This document shows, in pieces, positions 35,411-44,606 of a stretch of 64,000 nt of DNA (position 1 is the stretch's first letter; each line of letters opens with the position of its first letter). This DNA is from Paeniglutamicibacter sp. Y32M11. Lineage in GTDB: Bacteria > Actinomycetota > Actinomycetes > Actinomycetales > Micrococcaceae. The position numbers and the translations under genes were made by a program. Location: the NCBI RefSeq assembly GCF_019285735.1, contig NZ_CP079107.1, positions 620,001 to 684,000 on the forward strand, given 5' to 3'. The notes below the pieces were generated by a model. The model searched no databases and was not told the DNA's origin. It worked only from the letters and a program-made list of their open reading frames with translations.

Positions 35411-36940
35411 CTATTCGGCCGTGATACGCGCGTGGAGTTCCTTCACGATCGCCTCATGTAGCGTCTTGAGCTGGTCATTGGTGAGCGTCGTTGGGTCAAC
35501 GAGTCCGCTGCCGGTGTTTCCCTCTGGCGTGGTGTCCGGGTCCTGTTGGGCATCATTGGAGCAGCGTAATTTATTGCCCGTTGCGGTGAGCAGGCACGAT
35601 GAACCGTCGGCATTAAGCTGCACACGGTAGTTAACGTTCTGCTTCTGCCCGATGCTTGCGTGCCACACCCCTTCGCCGCCCGGCACAATTTCCATGACAC
35701 TCATGCCCGTGGCCCAGTCGCTCAGCGAAGAATAGTCGGACTTAATCTTGTCCGCTGTTGCCGCATTTGACTGGCGAGGGGTCTGCATCGTGTGAAGCGT
35801 CGCAATGGCGTTGGCCCCGGCACTCACCCGCGAGCTGTCCAAGACCGCAACGTGGTCGATGGTGCGTGATGAGGCACGCGAGGTGAACGGAGAGAAGAAC
35901 CCGAACTGTTGTTCACCGTATTTCAAGGAGAAATTCGAGTGACTTCCCAGATTGGTGTCGTCTTCATCCTTAGGTTCGTCGGTAATGCCGGTGGACTTCA
36001 GAATTTTGGTGCTCCACCAGCCACCATTGAGCGTGGACAGCGAGGCATTCACGCGACGAGACTGCGAAATTGAAACGGCCGGACCTGGCAGTTCTCCCGA
36101 AGCGATCTCCGGCTTGAGCTCCAGGGTATCGGTGCTTCCGTTGTAAATCACCACGCCCGCAGGAACGTCGTGCGGGGCGATCCAGTTTTCGAGCTTGGTG
36201 ACCGGAACAACGATCTTGGGCGTTCCGTTATCGCAATATCCCCAGGTATCTGCTTCCTTGGCGATGAGCGAGGTGTCAATACCTGCGATGGCGCGTGTGA
36301 GGCTGTTGGCAAACACCCCATTCATGCGCTTATTGGCCTCGGGAGCAAAATCGCAACGCTCGCCGGTTGCCTGTCCCGTCAGCGCCAGCTGCTGAACAAT
36401 CATGGTTTCGTACCCCGGTCCCAACCATCCTCGGCGCTCAACAAGAGTCGCGTAGGTGTCATCGCCGGCAAGGTACGTGGTACCGGTAATGTCACCCACG
36501 GTTCCGGAGCTATTTGAGGACGCCTGTCGCTCTGCCACAAGATATGGTGCGCGCAGGCCCGTCTCTGGCAAAAGTTCCTGCTCGGGTGAAACCACCGTCA
36601 CCGTGTTGCGCAGGTAAACGTCGGCGTTCCAGCTGGCGGCCAAGGCCAGCGGTGCGGAGGCGACGACTGCCAGCACCCCGATCGTGCGAATGCCCCGCTT
36701 CTTGGAGATCTGTCCACCGAGTGCAACGAGTACTCCGGCGACGAGCAGCGTGAGGGCCAGCCCGCCACCGAAAACTATCCCAGTGAAGAATCTCGCGCGG
36801 GTTAGCGGGTCCAGTAGCGGTAACGACAGGACGGCAAGAGCGATGAAAAGGGCAATAACTGCGGCGCGTTTCAAGAGGAGATTCTCAATCTGGCTAGGGC
36901 TTAAGCAATTTCCAGCAATACTGTCACGAAAAACTTCCAT
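35411..36940 (-). CDS. Unknown membrane-anchored exported protein
   Basis: A 509-residue protein I do not recognise. Residues about 24-100 contain three hydrophobic segments (AAVIALFIALAVLSLPLL, FFTGIVFGGGLALTLLVAGVLVAL, IGVLAVVASAPLALAASW), after which a large polar domain of about 400 residues would lie outside the cell. That domain holds a few Cys (GERCDF, WGYCDNG, SSCLL, LRCSND) that could pair as disulfides. The C-terminal region DPDTTPEGNTGSGLVDPTTLTNDQLKTLHEAIVKELHARI is a linker plus helix. ATG 36940 is in use; TTG at codon 23 would give a more signal-like N-terminus. The downstream gap 36941-37253 holds no gene or clear signal. Confidence 0.6.
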   Translation of the reverse strand: MEVFRDSIAGNCLSPSQIENLLLKRAAVIALFIALAVLSLPLLDPLTRARFFTGIVFGGGLALTLLVAGVLVALGGQISKKRGIRTIGVLAVVASAPLALAASWNADVYLRNTVTVVSPEQELLPETGLRAPYLVAERQASSNSSGTVGDITGTTYLAGDDTYATLVERRGWLGPGYETMIVQQLALTGQATGERCDFAPEANKRMNGVFANSLTRAIAGIDTSLIAKEADTWGYCDNGTPKIVVPVTKLENWIAPHDVPAGVVIYNGSTDTLELKPEIASGELPGPAVSISQSRRVNASLSTLNGGWWSTKILKSTGITDEPKDEDDTNLGSHSNFSLKYGEQQFGFFSPFTSRASSRTIDHVAVLDSSRVSAGANAIATLHTMQTPRQSNAATADKIKSDYSSLSDWATGMSVMEIVPGGEGVWHASIGQKQNVNYRVQLNADGSSCLLTATGNKLRCSNDAQQDPDTTPEGNTGSGLVDPTTLTNDQLKTLHEAIVKELHARITAE

Positions 36941-37253
36941 AGTTCGGATTTATTACCAAAGGGGCGCGTTGCGCGCTGCAAAGGCATAGTCGACCATTAT
37001 CTCGCTCATAAGTTTCCGGCCGGGTATCGTTTCGCGCCGTCGGCACCTCAAGGACCTATGAATGAAGGTGACGTGGTCGGCGCTCGTCTCTGCGTTGTCT
37101 CTTCAACGGTTACTTCTCGTGCTGTGCTGTGCGTTGCGTTTATCGGTGACAACGCCCTGAAGCCTGGACTGGAGGCGCCTTAGTTCTAGAAACGCCCGTT
37201 CCTTTTGTCGATATCTCTTTGAGTCGATTGATGGCAGCTGCGAAGACACAGGG

Positions 37254-38756
37254 TTAGTTGTTCTCGGCCGCGTTTGATCTGGCCAATTTTGTGGCCAAAT
37301 GCAGGGCGGCGAGTCGCGAGGTACGGCGTGGATCTCCACCTAGAAGATCAAAAATCTTATTCAGTCGCTTATGCAGTGTCTGACGTTCCATAAACAGGGT
37401 GGCCGCCGCTGCGGTTGAATTGCATCCCGAGGAGAGCCACGTCTCGAGGGTTGCCACAAGGTCTCCAACACGCATCTGGTCGTGGGCAATCAAATCGGAG
37501 AGGTTTTCTTGGACAAATAGCTCAACTCCCTTGCGTCCCAGTTCCCGAACGCTGAGGCGTTCCAGAACCAGATCCCCACTGTCGCGTAAACCCCCGGATT
37601 CGGGAGTTGGCAAGGTCAACCGCTCGGTCAGGAAAGCCTCTTGAAGGGACCACGCCCCATGGGCGGCATCCGGTGCCCACGGCCCTAAGACACCTTGGAC
37701 TGCAACCGTTCCGATTTCCTGACGGAGCCCCGCCAACACTTTGCGTCGTTCTTGATTGGGGGAAGGACCGCCAAGTGGAATTAGTCCATAGAGGTAGTCG
37801 GCATCGAGGTAGGTTTTAATCTCTGGACAATTCCGCCGCAGAATTCGTTCCAGTGCACTGCGCATCCGTCCCAACTCAACGCCTCGGAAGATCACAACTG
37901 CGACGGGAATTCCCACCGCGAGCCCCACTTGGCTGCATAGCTCTTTGATCTCACTAACACCAGAATTTCGGATGATGGCCTGCATCAGTGCCGAATCTGC
38001 GATTTGTGATTGAGTGGGCCGGTGATACTGGGACAAGGCTAGAGCCAGGATGCTCCCGAGCCGTTCGGCCACCGTGGTCAACAGCTCGTGCTCGGCTTCA
38101 TGCCGACTTCCGAAGTGTAGCCGTGCGGCCAAAACGTCGCTGACAAAGATGTCAGAAATTACCTCGTGGACCACTTCGCCATCAGGAATGCTGTGGCTGC
38201 TGGCCAGAGTAATGCCACCCACGTCAACCAATAGAGTGTTCACCCCCAATGCGTCAGCAATGAGTGCAATGAGTGGGGATAGATTGGGACCGGACGTTGC
38301 GATTCTCTGGGCGAGGAGTTGGGAGATTTCATCTGCCCTCTGCAGCGCTAGTGCCTGTGCGGAGACGATACTGCGGTTGATCATCTCCGCTAGCTCCACG
38401 AATGGCACCGTGGCACGAAGCTCAACCAGCGGCAAGCCAGTTACCTGCGCGGCGCGGATAAGCTCGGGAGAAATTTTCCGGCTACTTCCCACGGTGTCGA
38501 TGGCAAGGGCTGCGACTCTGCGCGCTGCCAGGCTGTGGACGTAGAGGACCTGCGCCTCGGGCTTCAGTGCCAAAAGAGTCTGACCGCCGGTGAGTAATAG
38601 TTCCTCACCACGTAGCAGGGGTGCGATCTCGAGGACCTCGCTGGAATGAACCCACCGCACCCCAACATGCTCAATTTGTTCGGCCCCCGCTAGGACTCGA
38701 GGGCACGCCTTCATAAAAAGTGGCGTCGCCAGTACATCTTTAAGAGGGAGCAGCAT
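37254..38756 (-). CDS. PucR-family transcriptional regulator (creatinine module)
   Basis: Regulator of 500 residues. An N-terminal PucR domain covers about residues 1-130 (LLPLKDVLATPLF through LRGEELLLTGGQTLLAL), a GGDEF-like central region follows, and the C-terminal helix-turn-helix ends the protein (DLVATLETWLSSGCNSTAAAATLFMERQTLHKRLNKIFDLLG). PucR proteins usually control purine, allantoin or amine use. ATG 38756 follows AAGGAG at 7 bases. It is divergent from the NCS1 permease gene with a good inverted repeat between them, so it most likely governs creatinine uptake and breakdown. Confidence 0.88.
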   Translation of the reverse strand: MLLPLKDVLATPLFMKACPRVLAGAEQIEHVGVRWVHSSEVLEIAPLLRGEELLLTGGQTLLALKPEAQVLYVHSLAARRVAALAIDTVGSSRKISPELIRAAQVTGLPLVELRATVPFVELAEMINRSIVSAQALALQRADEISQLLAQRIATSGPNLSPLIALIADALGVNTLLVDVGGITLASSHSIPDGEVVHEVISDIFVSDVLAARLHFGSRHEAEHELLTTVAERLGSILALALSQYHRPTQSQIADSALMQAIIRNSGVSEIKELCSQVGLAVGIPVAVVIFRGVELGRMRSALERILRRNCPEIKTYLDADYLYGLIPLGGPSPNQERRKVLAGLRQEIGTVAVQGVLGPWAPDAAHGAWSLQEAFLTERLTLPTPESGGLRDSGDLVLERLSVRELGRKGVELFVQENLSDLIAHDQMRVGDLVATLETWLSSGCNSTAAAATLFMERQTLHKRLNKIFDLLGGDPRRTSRLAALHLATKLARSNAAENN

Positions 38757-38809
38757 GAATGTCTCCTTGCGAGGAACCGGCAGATGATTGGTTTTCAAAT
38801 AATCCGACT

Positions 38810-38826
38810 AGTGACACTCTGTCACT
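38810..38826. promoter_or_regulatory. Inverted repeat between pucR and the NCS1 permease gene
   Basis: AGTGACA-CTC-TGTCACT is a perfect 7-bp inverted repeat with a 3-base centre in the divergent promoter region. A weaker related dyad (AGTG with CACT) lies at about 38861-38876. Likely PucR binding sites. Confidence 0.55.
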
Positions 38827-38933
38827 GAATGAGGATCAGAAATATACATTTCGAGTGTACCTAGTGGTGCATATCACTTCTAGGCTGGTGGATAAGTTCT
38901 AGCGTTGAAATTCCATCTGAAAAGAGTGAACCA

Positions 38934-40517
38934 ATGAGTAGAGATGTAGCCAGCTCATCTGAAAGCGTGACCCACGAGGTCGAGGATTCCCTGCAACCAA
39001 TTCCTGAATCCGCCAGGACTACCAAACTTTCCGGGCAATTCTGGATCTGGGCTGGGGCCAACGTTGCTCCCATCAACTGGATCCTTGGCGCCTTGGGCAT
39101 CCACCTTGGATTAGGGCTTGCCGATACACTGACAGTTCTGATTGCGGGAAACGTCATCGGCATGCTGGGTTTCGGATTCTTTGTCATCCTGGGCCAGAAG
39201 ACCGGAGCCACCGGCATGCTGTTGGCGCGCGGTGCCTTTGGTCGTCGCGGTGCTTACCTGCCGGCGGCCATTCAAGCGGTCATTGCCATTGGGTGGTCCG
39301 CCGTGAACACCTGGGTAATTTTGGATTTGATCATGGCGCTGTTTGGGATGATCGGCTGGGTTGATCCGACGTCAGCAAACCTGCTGTGGAAGATTTCGAC
39401 AGCGGCAGTCATCATGTCGATCCAGGTGGCCATCTGCTACCGCGGCTACAAGGCCATTGCCCGCTTCGAACGCATCACCATGCCGCCAACCATCATCGTG
39501 CTGATTGCTATGTCGATCCTGGCCTGGACCCAGCTGGACATCGATTGGAGCTATCAGGGTCCGGTCGGCGAAGTGCTCACCGGCATGCCGCGCATCGCCG
39601 CAATGTCCTCAATCATGACGGCCATCGGCATTGGCTGGGGGATCGGCTGGTTCACGTATGCCCCGGATTACTCCCGCTTCGTCTCTAAGCGCATTAAGCC
39701 GAGCAAGCTGTATGTCGTTAGCGTCCTGGGACAGTTCCTCCCGGTCGTTTGGCTCGGCATTCTTGGTGCCAGCCTTGCTACCAAGAACGGCACCGCGGAC
39801 CCCGGGCAGCTGATCGTCGAGTCTTTTGGTACCCTCTCGATCCCGGTGATTCTGCTGGTCATCCACGGGCCGATCGCAACCAACATCATCAACATGTACA
39901 CCTTCGGTGTTGCAACGCAGGCACTGGATATCAACATATCTCGCAAGAAGCTCTCCCTCCTGGTCGGAGTGTTGGCTATGGGTGCAGTCATCGCCTTCCT
40001 CTTCGCCCACGATTTCGCCGAGGTCCTGCACAACTGGATCATTGCCATTGCGGCCTGGGTTGCCACCTGGGGCGGCATTATGGCGGTGCACTACTTCGTC
40101 TTCGAACGCCGTCATAAGGACTTCTCCTACCTGTTCCTTGATCCGAAGTCGACCAAACTCAAGTCCATCAACCCCGCGGCATTCATTGCCTTCGCCGGCG
40201 GCATCTTCATGACCTGGATGTGCATGTACGGTTCGATTCCAGCGCTCCAGGGTCCGATCGCCACCGCTGTGGGTGGCATCGATTTCTCTTGGTTGGCGGG
40301 AACCGCCACCAGCGCGGGGCTGTACTACGCACTGGGTCTGCGCCGTTTCAAGTCCCGCATCGAAGAGGGTGTGCCGTTGGGCCTGAAGATCAACTGCACG
40401 GACGCGGAATTCATCCGCCAGCACGGCAGTGCCGAGTTCCTGCTCGCCGAGCAGCGGATCGACGGCGTGGAAACGGCCGTCAACGAGGCATCCGGAAAGA
40501 ACACGATCGGCTCATAG
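38934..40517 (+). CDS. NCS1-family purine/cytosine-type permease, probable creatinine transporter
   Basis: Membrane importer of 527 residues with about twelve helices. NCS1 signatures include GQFWIWAGANVAPINWILGALG in helix 1 and AIGWSAVNTWVILDLI. The central region GIGWGIGWFTYAPDYSRFVSKRIKPSKLY matches the cytosine-permease group. The C-terminal 45 residues are cytosolic. It is divergent from pucR and followed by a terminator and the creatininase gene, so creatinine, whose ring resembles cytosine and hydantoin, is the likely cargo. Cytosine itself is possible given the Fcy1-type deaminase downstream. Confidence 0.87.
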   Translation: MSRDVASSSESVTHEVEDSLQPIPESARTTKLSGQFWIWAGANVAPINWILGALGIHLGLGLADTLTVLIAGNVIGMLGFGFFVILGQKTGATGMLLARGAFGRRGAYLPAAIQAVIAIGWSAVNTWVILDLIMALFGMIGWVDPTSANLLWKISTAAVIMSIQVAICYRGYKAIARFERITMPPTIIVLIAMSILAWTQLDIDWSYQGPVGEVLTGMPRIAAMSSIMTAIGIGWGIGWFTYAPDYSRFVSKRIKPSKLYVVSVLGQFLPVVWLGILGASLATKNGTADPGQLIVESFGTLSIPVILLVIHGPIATNIINMYTFGVATQALDINISRKKLSLLVGVLAMGAVIAFLFAHDFAEVLHNWIIAIAAWVATWGGIMAVHYFVFERRHKDFSYLFLDPKSTKLKSINPAAFIAFAGGIFMTWMCMYGSIPALQGPIATAVGGIDFSWLAGTATSAGLYYALGLRRFKSRIEEGVPLGLKINCTDAEFIRQHGSAEFLLAEQRIDGVETAVNEASGKNTIGS

Positions 40518-40535
40518 CAATCAAAGGGTTCAACA

Positions 40536-40568
40536 GGGTCCCGTGGCGGAATATTCGCCACGGGACCC
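40536..40568 (+). terminator. Hairpin after the permease gene
   Basis: GGGTCCCGTGGCG pairs perfectly with CGCCACGGGACCC around a 7-base loop, 18 bases past the permease stop. There is no T run, so read-through into the creatininase gene is possible. Confidence 0.65.
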
Positions 40569-40729
40569 GCACCCATATTCCGTGGACGAGCCAGACTGCC
40601 GACACGGTCGATGCGGCAGGGCCGCGTTCACGGCAACTGTTTTTCTCAACCATTCCCCCTTAAATCGAACGGCGCGAGTGGCGATTCCCCGACCGGACGC
40701 CACGCGTCAACATCATAAGGAGCACCTCG

Positions 40730-41524
40730 ATGCAGTCGGTCTTTCTGGAAGATATCGATGCGGAAACCTATGCCGCCTACGTAACCCAGCCCCACGCAAC
40801 GGTCATCATTCCCACCGGCGCCACCGAACAACATGGTCCGCATATGCCGCTCGGTGTCGACGCCATGCTCTCGCGCGCCATTGCCGGGGTCGTGGCCGGG
40901 AAGCTCGGTGCCCTAGTTGCGCCGACCTTTTCCTATGGGTACAAGTCGCAGCCGCGCTCCGGCGGAGGCAATCATCGGATCGGCACCACGAGCCTGAGCG
41001 GTTCAACGCTCATCGGCCAGGTGGAGGACGTTGCCAGGTCATTCATTGCCCAGGGGTTCACCAAGGTCGTTATCCTCAACGGCCATTTTGAAAACTATCA
41101 ATTTGTGTACGAGGGACTGGAGATTGCGGTGGGCAGTGCCCGGTCGGCCGGGCTGGATGCGAGGGCCATGTTGCTTTCCTACTGGGACTTCGTGGATGAG
41201 GAAACCCTGGAGAAAGTCTTCCCCGACGGATTCCTGGGCTGGGACATTGAGCATGGAGGGGTGCTCGAAACCTCGCTCATGTTGCTGCTGCATCCGGAGA
41301 AGGTCGACATGTCCCGTGCCGTCAACCATCCGCCGGCGCAATTGAAGTCCTATGACGTGTTTCCCGAGGACCCTGCACGTACCCCCGCCAGCGGATGCCT
41401 CTCTTCGCCGATCGGCGCCAGCGCCGAACGCGGACAGCTGCTCCTGGATGCCGTAACCAACGGGGTGGCTGGGGCCATCGACGCCGAGTACAGGCTGTCG
41501 GTGGAATCACTGGCGGCCGGCTGA
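40730..41524 (+). CDS. Creatininase (creatinine amidohydrolase)
   Basis: Metal enzyme that opens creatinine to creatine, 264 residues. The binuclear-site ligands known from the Pseudomonas putida enzyme (Glu34, His36, Asp45, His120, Glu122) are matched one residue earlier here: Glu33 and His35 in GATEQHGPH, Asp44, and His119 and Glu121 in NGHFEN. EHGGVLETSLMLLL is the late conserved block. AAGGAG lies 7 bases before ATG 40730. With creatinase two genes downstream, the assignment to true creatininase rather than another member of the family is strong. Confidence 0.92.
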   Translation: MQSVFLEDIDAETYAAYVTQPHATVIIPTGATEQHGPHMPLGVDAMLSRAIAGVVAGKLGALVAPTFSYGYKSQPRSGGGNHRIGTTSLSGSTLIGQVEDVARSFIAQGFTKVVILNGHFENYQFVYEGLEIAVGSARSAGLDARAMLLSYWDFVDEETLEKVFPDGFLGWDIEHGGVLETSLMLLLHPEKVDMSRAVNHPPAQLKSYDVFPEDPARTPASGCLSSPIGASAERGQLLLDAVTNGVAGAIDAEYRLSVESLAAG

Positions 41525-41629
41525 GGGACCTTTCCGGGGCGTTGCGGTTCGTCGAGAATTGAACGGTGGCGAGGCGTGTGAAAGTGCGACCAGTCCTTGA
41601 AACTGCAAGCGGCGAATCAGAGTTGATGC

Positions 41630-41654
41630 GGGTGCCCGGGTGAACCGGGCACCC
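41630..41654 (+). terminator. Terminator after creatininase
   Basis: GGGTGCCCGG (41630-41639) pairs with CCGGGCACCC (41645-41654), followed by CGTGCTGTTT. It lies 106 bases past the stop codon. Confidence 0.65.
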
Positions 41655-41704
41655 GTGCTGTTTAACGCCAATTGGCGCAGGAGAGGCGCAAGCAAGGATG
41701 ACCC

Positions 41705-41762
41705 TTGACAGTGACGCTGGACACAAATACAGTTGTTGCAACAGCGTTGCAGTCAATGCAAC
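41705..41762 (+). promoter_or_regulatory. Promoter and operators of the MFS-creatinase genes
   Basis: TTGACA (41705-41710), a 17-base spacer and TACAGT (41728-41733) form a near-consensus promoter. Two dyads follow at the expected start of transcription: TGTTGCAACA (41734-41743) and GTTGCA-N5-TGCAAC (41746-41762). They are likely repressor sites, perhaps for the IclR protein encoded at 45151. Confidence 0.72.
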
Positions 41763-41786
41763 TCCTCAAAAAACCTGAGGTTCCCC

Positions 41787-43187
41787 ATGAATCAACGCAA
41801 CAACCCCGCGGGCAATAATGACGCCAACACGCGTTCCGCCGCGACCGCTCTCACCAATGAGCCGGCCCACGATCTGGGACCCACGCTCAGTGGCCAGACA
41901 CGGCCAGACCCCGCCGGGATCGGCAAGAAGACCCGCACCAAGGTGGTTGCAGCAAGCTTCATTGGCAACTTCGTGGAATGGTTCGACTACGCGGTGTACG
42001 GCTACCTCGCCGTCACCATCACGGCGGTCTTCTTCCCGGAGTCCGATCCGCAGACCGGATTGATGCTCACCTTCGCACTCTTTGCGATTTCGTTCCTGGT
42101 TCGCCCCTTGGGTGGATTCGTTTGGGGCCATTTGGGCGACAGGATCGGCCGCCGTGAGGCGCTGTCCTGGTCGATCCTGATTATGTCGGCCGCAACGTTC
42201 TGTATTGCGCTGATTCCGTCCTACGCGACCATCGGCGTCTGGGCTCCGATCCTGTTGCTCATCGTTCGCGTGGTCCAAGGATTCTCGGCCTCTGGCGAAT
42301 ATGCAGGAGCTTCGGCATTCCTTGTCGAATATGCGCCAGCCAATCGTCGAGGTCTTTACGCCGCGGTTGTCCCTGCCAGTACCGCCGCCGGGCTGTTGCT
42401 CGGTTCGCTACTGGCCGCACTGCTGACCGGGTTGCTGGAACCGGAGCAAATGCAGTCATGGGGCTGGCGCCTTCCGTTCCTGTTGGCAGCACCCATGGGC
42501 CTGATTGGACGCTACATCCGCACCAAGCTCGAGGACTCTCCGGTCTTCAAGGAATTGGCCAAGGAGGATCAAGCCGTCAAGGCTCCGGTCAGCACGCTGT
42601 TCAAGAACCACTGGCGCCAGCTGCTGCAGGCAGTCGGTGCGGTGCTTCTCAACGCCGTGGGCTTCTACGTCATCCTCAGCTACATGCCCACCTATCTTTC
42701 CCAAGAACTGGGTTTGGATGAAACTGCATCCTATGTGGCCACCACGGTGGCGCTGGTGACATACATCGGCTTCATCTTCGTGGTGGGAATGCTCTCGGAC
42801 CGATTCGGGCGTAAGAAGGTTCTGATGAGCGCATCGATCCTCTTCGTGGTGCTCACGGTTCCGGCTTTCATGCTCCTTGATACGGGCAATTTCGTGGTCA
42901 TCCTGCTCGTGCAGATCCTGCTGGGCGGCATGCTCAGCCTCAACGACGGAACCCTGCCCAGTTACCTGGCGGAGATGTTCCCCACCCGGGTCCGTTACTC
43001 CGGATTCGCGGTGTCTTTCAACCTCTCCAACGCACTGTTCGGCGGCACCGCCCCGTTTGTCGCCACACTGCTGATCGCAACCTCGGGCAGCCTGCTGGCG
43101 CCGGGGTGGTACCTCATGGCCGCGGCAGTCATCTCGCTGATAGCCGTCGCCTGTTCGGTAGAGACCAGCAAAAAAGCCTTGGCTTAG
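41787..43187 (+). CDS. MFS transporter, metabolite:H+ symporter (MHS) family
   Basis: Importer of the ProP/ShiA-like group, 466 residues with twelve helices. The opening GNFVEWFDYAVYGYLAVTI, GHLGDRIGRREALSWSI and GVWAPILLLIVRVVQGFSASGEYAGA are the hallmark motifs of this family. ATG 41787 is chosen because GAGG lies 7 bases before it; an upstream in-frame start at 41733 overlaps the promoter. It is followed directly by creatinase, so creatine (zwitterionic, as are many MHS substrates) is the likely cargo. Confidence 0.87.
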   Translation: MNQRNNPAGNNDANTRSAATALTNEPAHDLGPTLSGQTRPDPAGIGKKTRTKVVAASFIGNFVEWFDYAVYGYLAVTITAVFFPESDPQTGLMLTFALFAISFLVRPLGGFVWGHLGDRIGRREALSWSILIMSAATFCIALIPSYATIGVWAPILLLIVRVVQGFSASGEYAGASAFLVEYAPANRRGLYAAVVPASTAAGLLLGSLLAALLTGLLEPEQMQSWGWRLPFLLAAPMGLIGRYIRTKLEDSPVFKELAKEDQAVKAPVSTLFKNHWRQLLQAVGAVLLNAVGFYVILSYMPTYLSQELGLDETASYVATTVALVTYIGFIFVVGMLSDRFGRKKVLMSASILFVVLTVPAFMLLDTGNFVVILLVQILLGGMLSLNDGTLPSYLAEMFPTRVRYSGFAVSFNLSNALFGGTAPFVATLLIATSGSLLAPGWYLMAAAVISLIAVACSVETSKKALA

Positions 43188-43244
43188 GCGCACCCCAACT
43201 TTCCCCATTCAATACACAACATCATCACCACAAAGGAGTACACC

Positions 43245-44501
43245 ATGACCATTGCATCGGCCACCGCCACGAATGTTTCCGAACTCGAGCGACTCAAGAC
43301 CCTGCACAACGGTACGAAGCAGCAGCTGACCTTCTCGGACACCGAATTCGAACGCCGCCTCTCTGGCCTGCGAAAGATCATGGCCGCCAACGACCTGGAC
43401 GCGGTCATTCTGACCAGCTACCACGGCATCAAGTACTACTCCGATTTCTTGTACACCACCTTCGGTCGTAACTACGCGTTGGTGGTTACCGCTGACAGCT
43501 CAACAACCATTACCGCCAATATCGACGCCGGCATGCCGTGGCGCACCAGCTACGGCGACAACATTGTCTACACCGACTGGAAGCGCGACAACTTCTACTT
43601 CGGATTGCAGGAGGCGCTGAAGCGCAACGGCGTGAAGGCTGCGCGCCTCGGGGTCGAAGATGACGCCCTGCCGACGCTGACCCGTCAGACCATCGCCGAT
43701 ACGTTCCCCGGTGCGGCCCTGGTGGATGTCTCACAGGCCGCCATGCGCCAGCGCATGATCAAGTCCGCCGAGGAGATCGAGGTCATCAAGCATGGTGCAC
43801 GGATCGGCGACATTGGCGGCGAAGCCATCAAGGCCGCCATCCGCGAGGGCATCACCGAGTATGAGGTCGCGCTGATCGGCACCGAGGCCATGGTGCACGA
43901 AATCGCCAAGACCTTCCCGCACCGCGAGGTGCGCGACACCTGGGTCTGGTTCCAGTCCGGCATCAATACCGACGGCGCGCACAACTGGGCCACCACCCGG
44001 AAGCTTGAGCGTGGGGACATTCTCTCGCTGAACTGCTTCCCCATGACCAGCGGTTACTACACCGCGCTGGAGCGCACCCTGTTCCTCGGTGAGCCGGACG
44101 AGCGCTCACTGCAGGTGTGGAACGCCAACGTCGAGGTGCACAAGCGCGGCCTGGAGCTCATCAAGCCCGGCGCCGTCTGCAAGGACATCGCCGCGGAGCT
44201 CAATGAGATCTTCATCGGCCACGGGCTGCTACCCAACCGCACCTTCGGTTACGGCCACTCCTTCGGTGTGCTCTCGCACTACTACGGCCGCGAGGCCGGT
44301 CTGGAGCTGCGTGAGGACATCGATACGGTGCTGGAGCCGGGCATGGTGGTTTCCATGGAACCGATGGTCACCATTGCGGACGGAGAACCGGGGGCCGGCG
44401 GCTACCGCGAGCACGACATCCTGGTCATCGGTGAGGACGGCGGGGTGGAGAACATCACCAAGTTCGGCTTCGGTCCGGAAAACAACATCATCAACCGCTA
44501 A
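43245..44501 (+). CDS. Creatinase (creatine amidinohydrolase)
   Basis: Hydrolyses creatine to sarcosine and urea; 418 residues. It has the pita-bread fold of M24 peptidase relatives, but metal-free. The catalytic His232 and the binding residues Glu262, Arg335 and Glu358 of the Pseudomonas enzyme are matched at a constant offset of 14: His246 in DGAHNW, Glu276 in YTALER, Arg349 in YYGRE and Glu372 in SMEPMV. Phe73 and Arg75 in TTFGRNY match Phe62/Arg64. AAAGGAG stands 9 bases before ATG 43245. Its product feeds the sarcosine oxidase encoded 9 kb away. Confidence 0.94.
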   Translation: MTIASATATNVSELERLKTLHNGTKQQLTFSDTEFERRLSGLRKIMAANDLDAVILTSYHGIKYYSDFLYTTFGRNYALVVTADSSTTITANIDAGMPWRTSYGDNIVYTDWKRDNFYFGLQEALKRNGVKAARLGVEDDALPTLTRQTIADTFPGAALVDVSQAAMRQRMIKSAEEIEVIKHGARIGDIGGEAIKAAIREGITEYEVALIGTEAMVHEIAKTFPHREVRDTWVWFQSGINTDGAHNWATTRKLERGDILSLNCFPMTSGYYTALERTLFLGEPDERSLQVWNANVEVHKRGLELIKPGAVCKDIAAELNEIFIGHGLLPNRTFGYGHSFGVLSHYYGREAGLELREDIDTVLEPGMVVSMEPMVTIADGEPGAGGYREHDILVIGEDGGVENITKFGFGPENNIINR

Positions 44502-44519
44502 GGTGCAACTGGCATGATG

Positions 44520-44557
44520 GGGGCGGGTGGAGTGCACGTCTGCATTCCACCCGCCCC
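44520..44557 (+). terminator. Stem-loop after creatinase
   Basis: GGGGCGGGTGGAGTGCA (44520-44536) pairs with TGCATTCCACCCGCCCC (44541-44557) with one G-T pair, 18 bases past the creatinase stop. No strong T run follows. Confidence 0.65.
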
Positions 44558-44606
44558 TGTATTTCATCCGATCGTCGCCTCCCGACGAAGAATTGAGCCC
44601 CACGCC

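Noticed and set aside
36941-37253. A gene or RNA in the 313-base gap between the unknown exported protein and pucR
   Set aside because: Only short frames with poor composition and no strong hairpin or promoter pair were seen.
39609-40424. Long minus-strand frame opposite the NCS1 permease gene
   Set aside because: The composition (His, Asp, Arg-rich) mirrors the hydrophobic codons of the membrane protein on the other strand, so it is a shadow.
43245-44501. Xaa-Pro aminopeptidase (M24) for the creatinase gene
   Set aside because: The metal ligands of true M24 peptidases are not in place, while all creatinase active-site residues are, and creatininase is adjacent.
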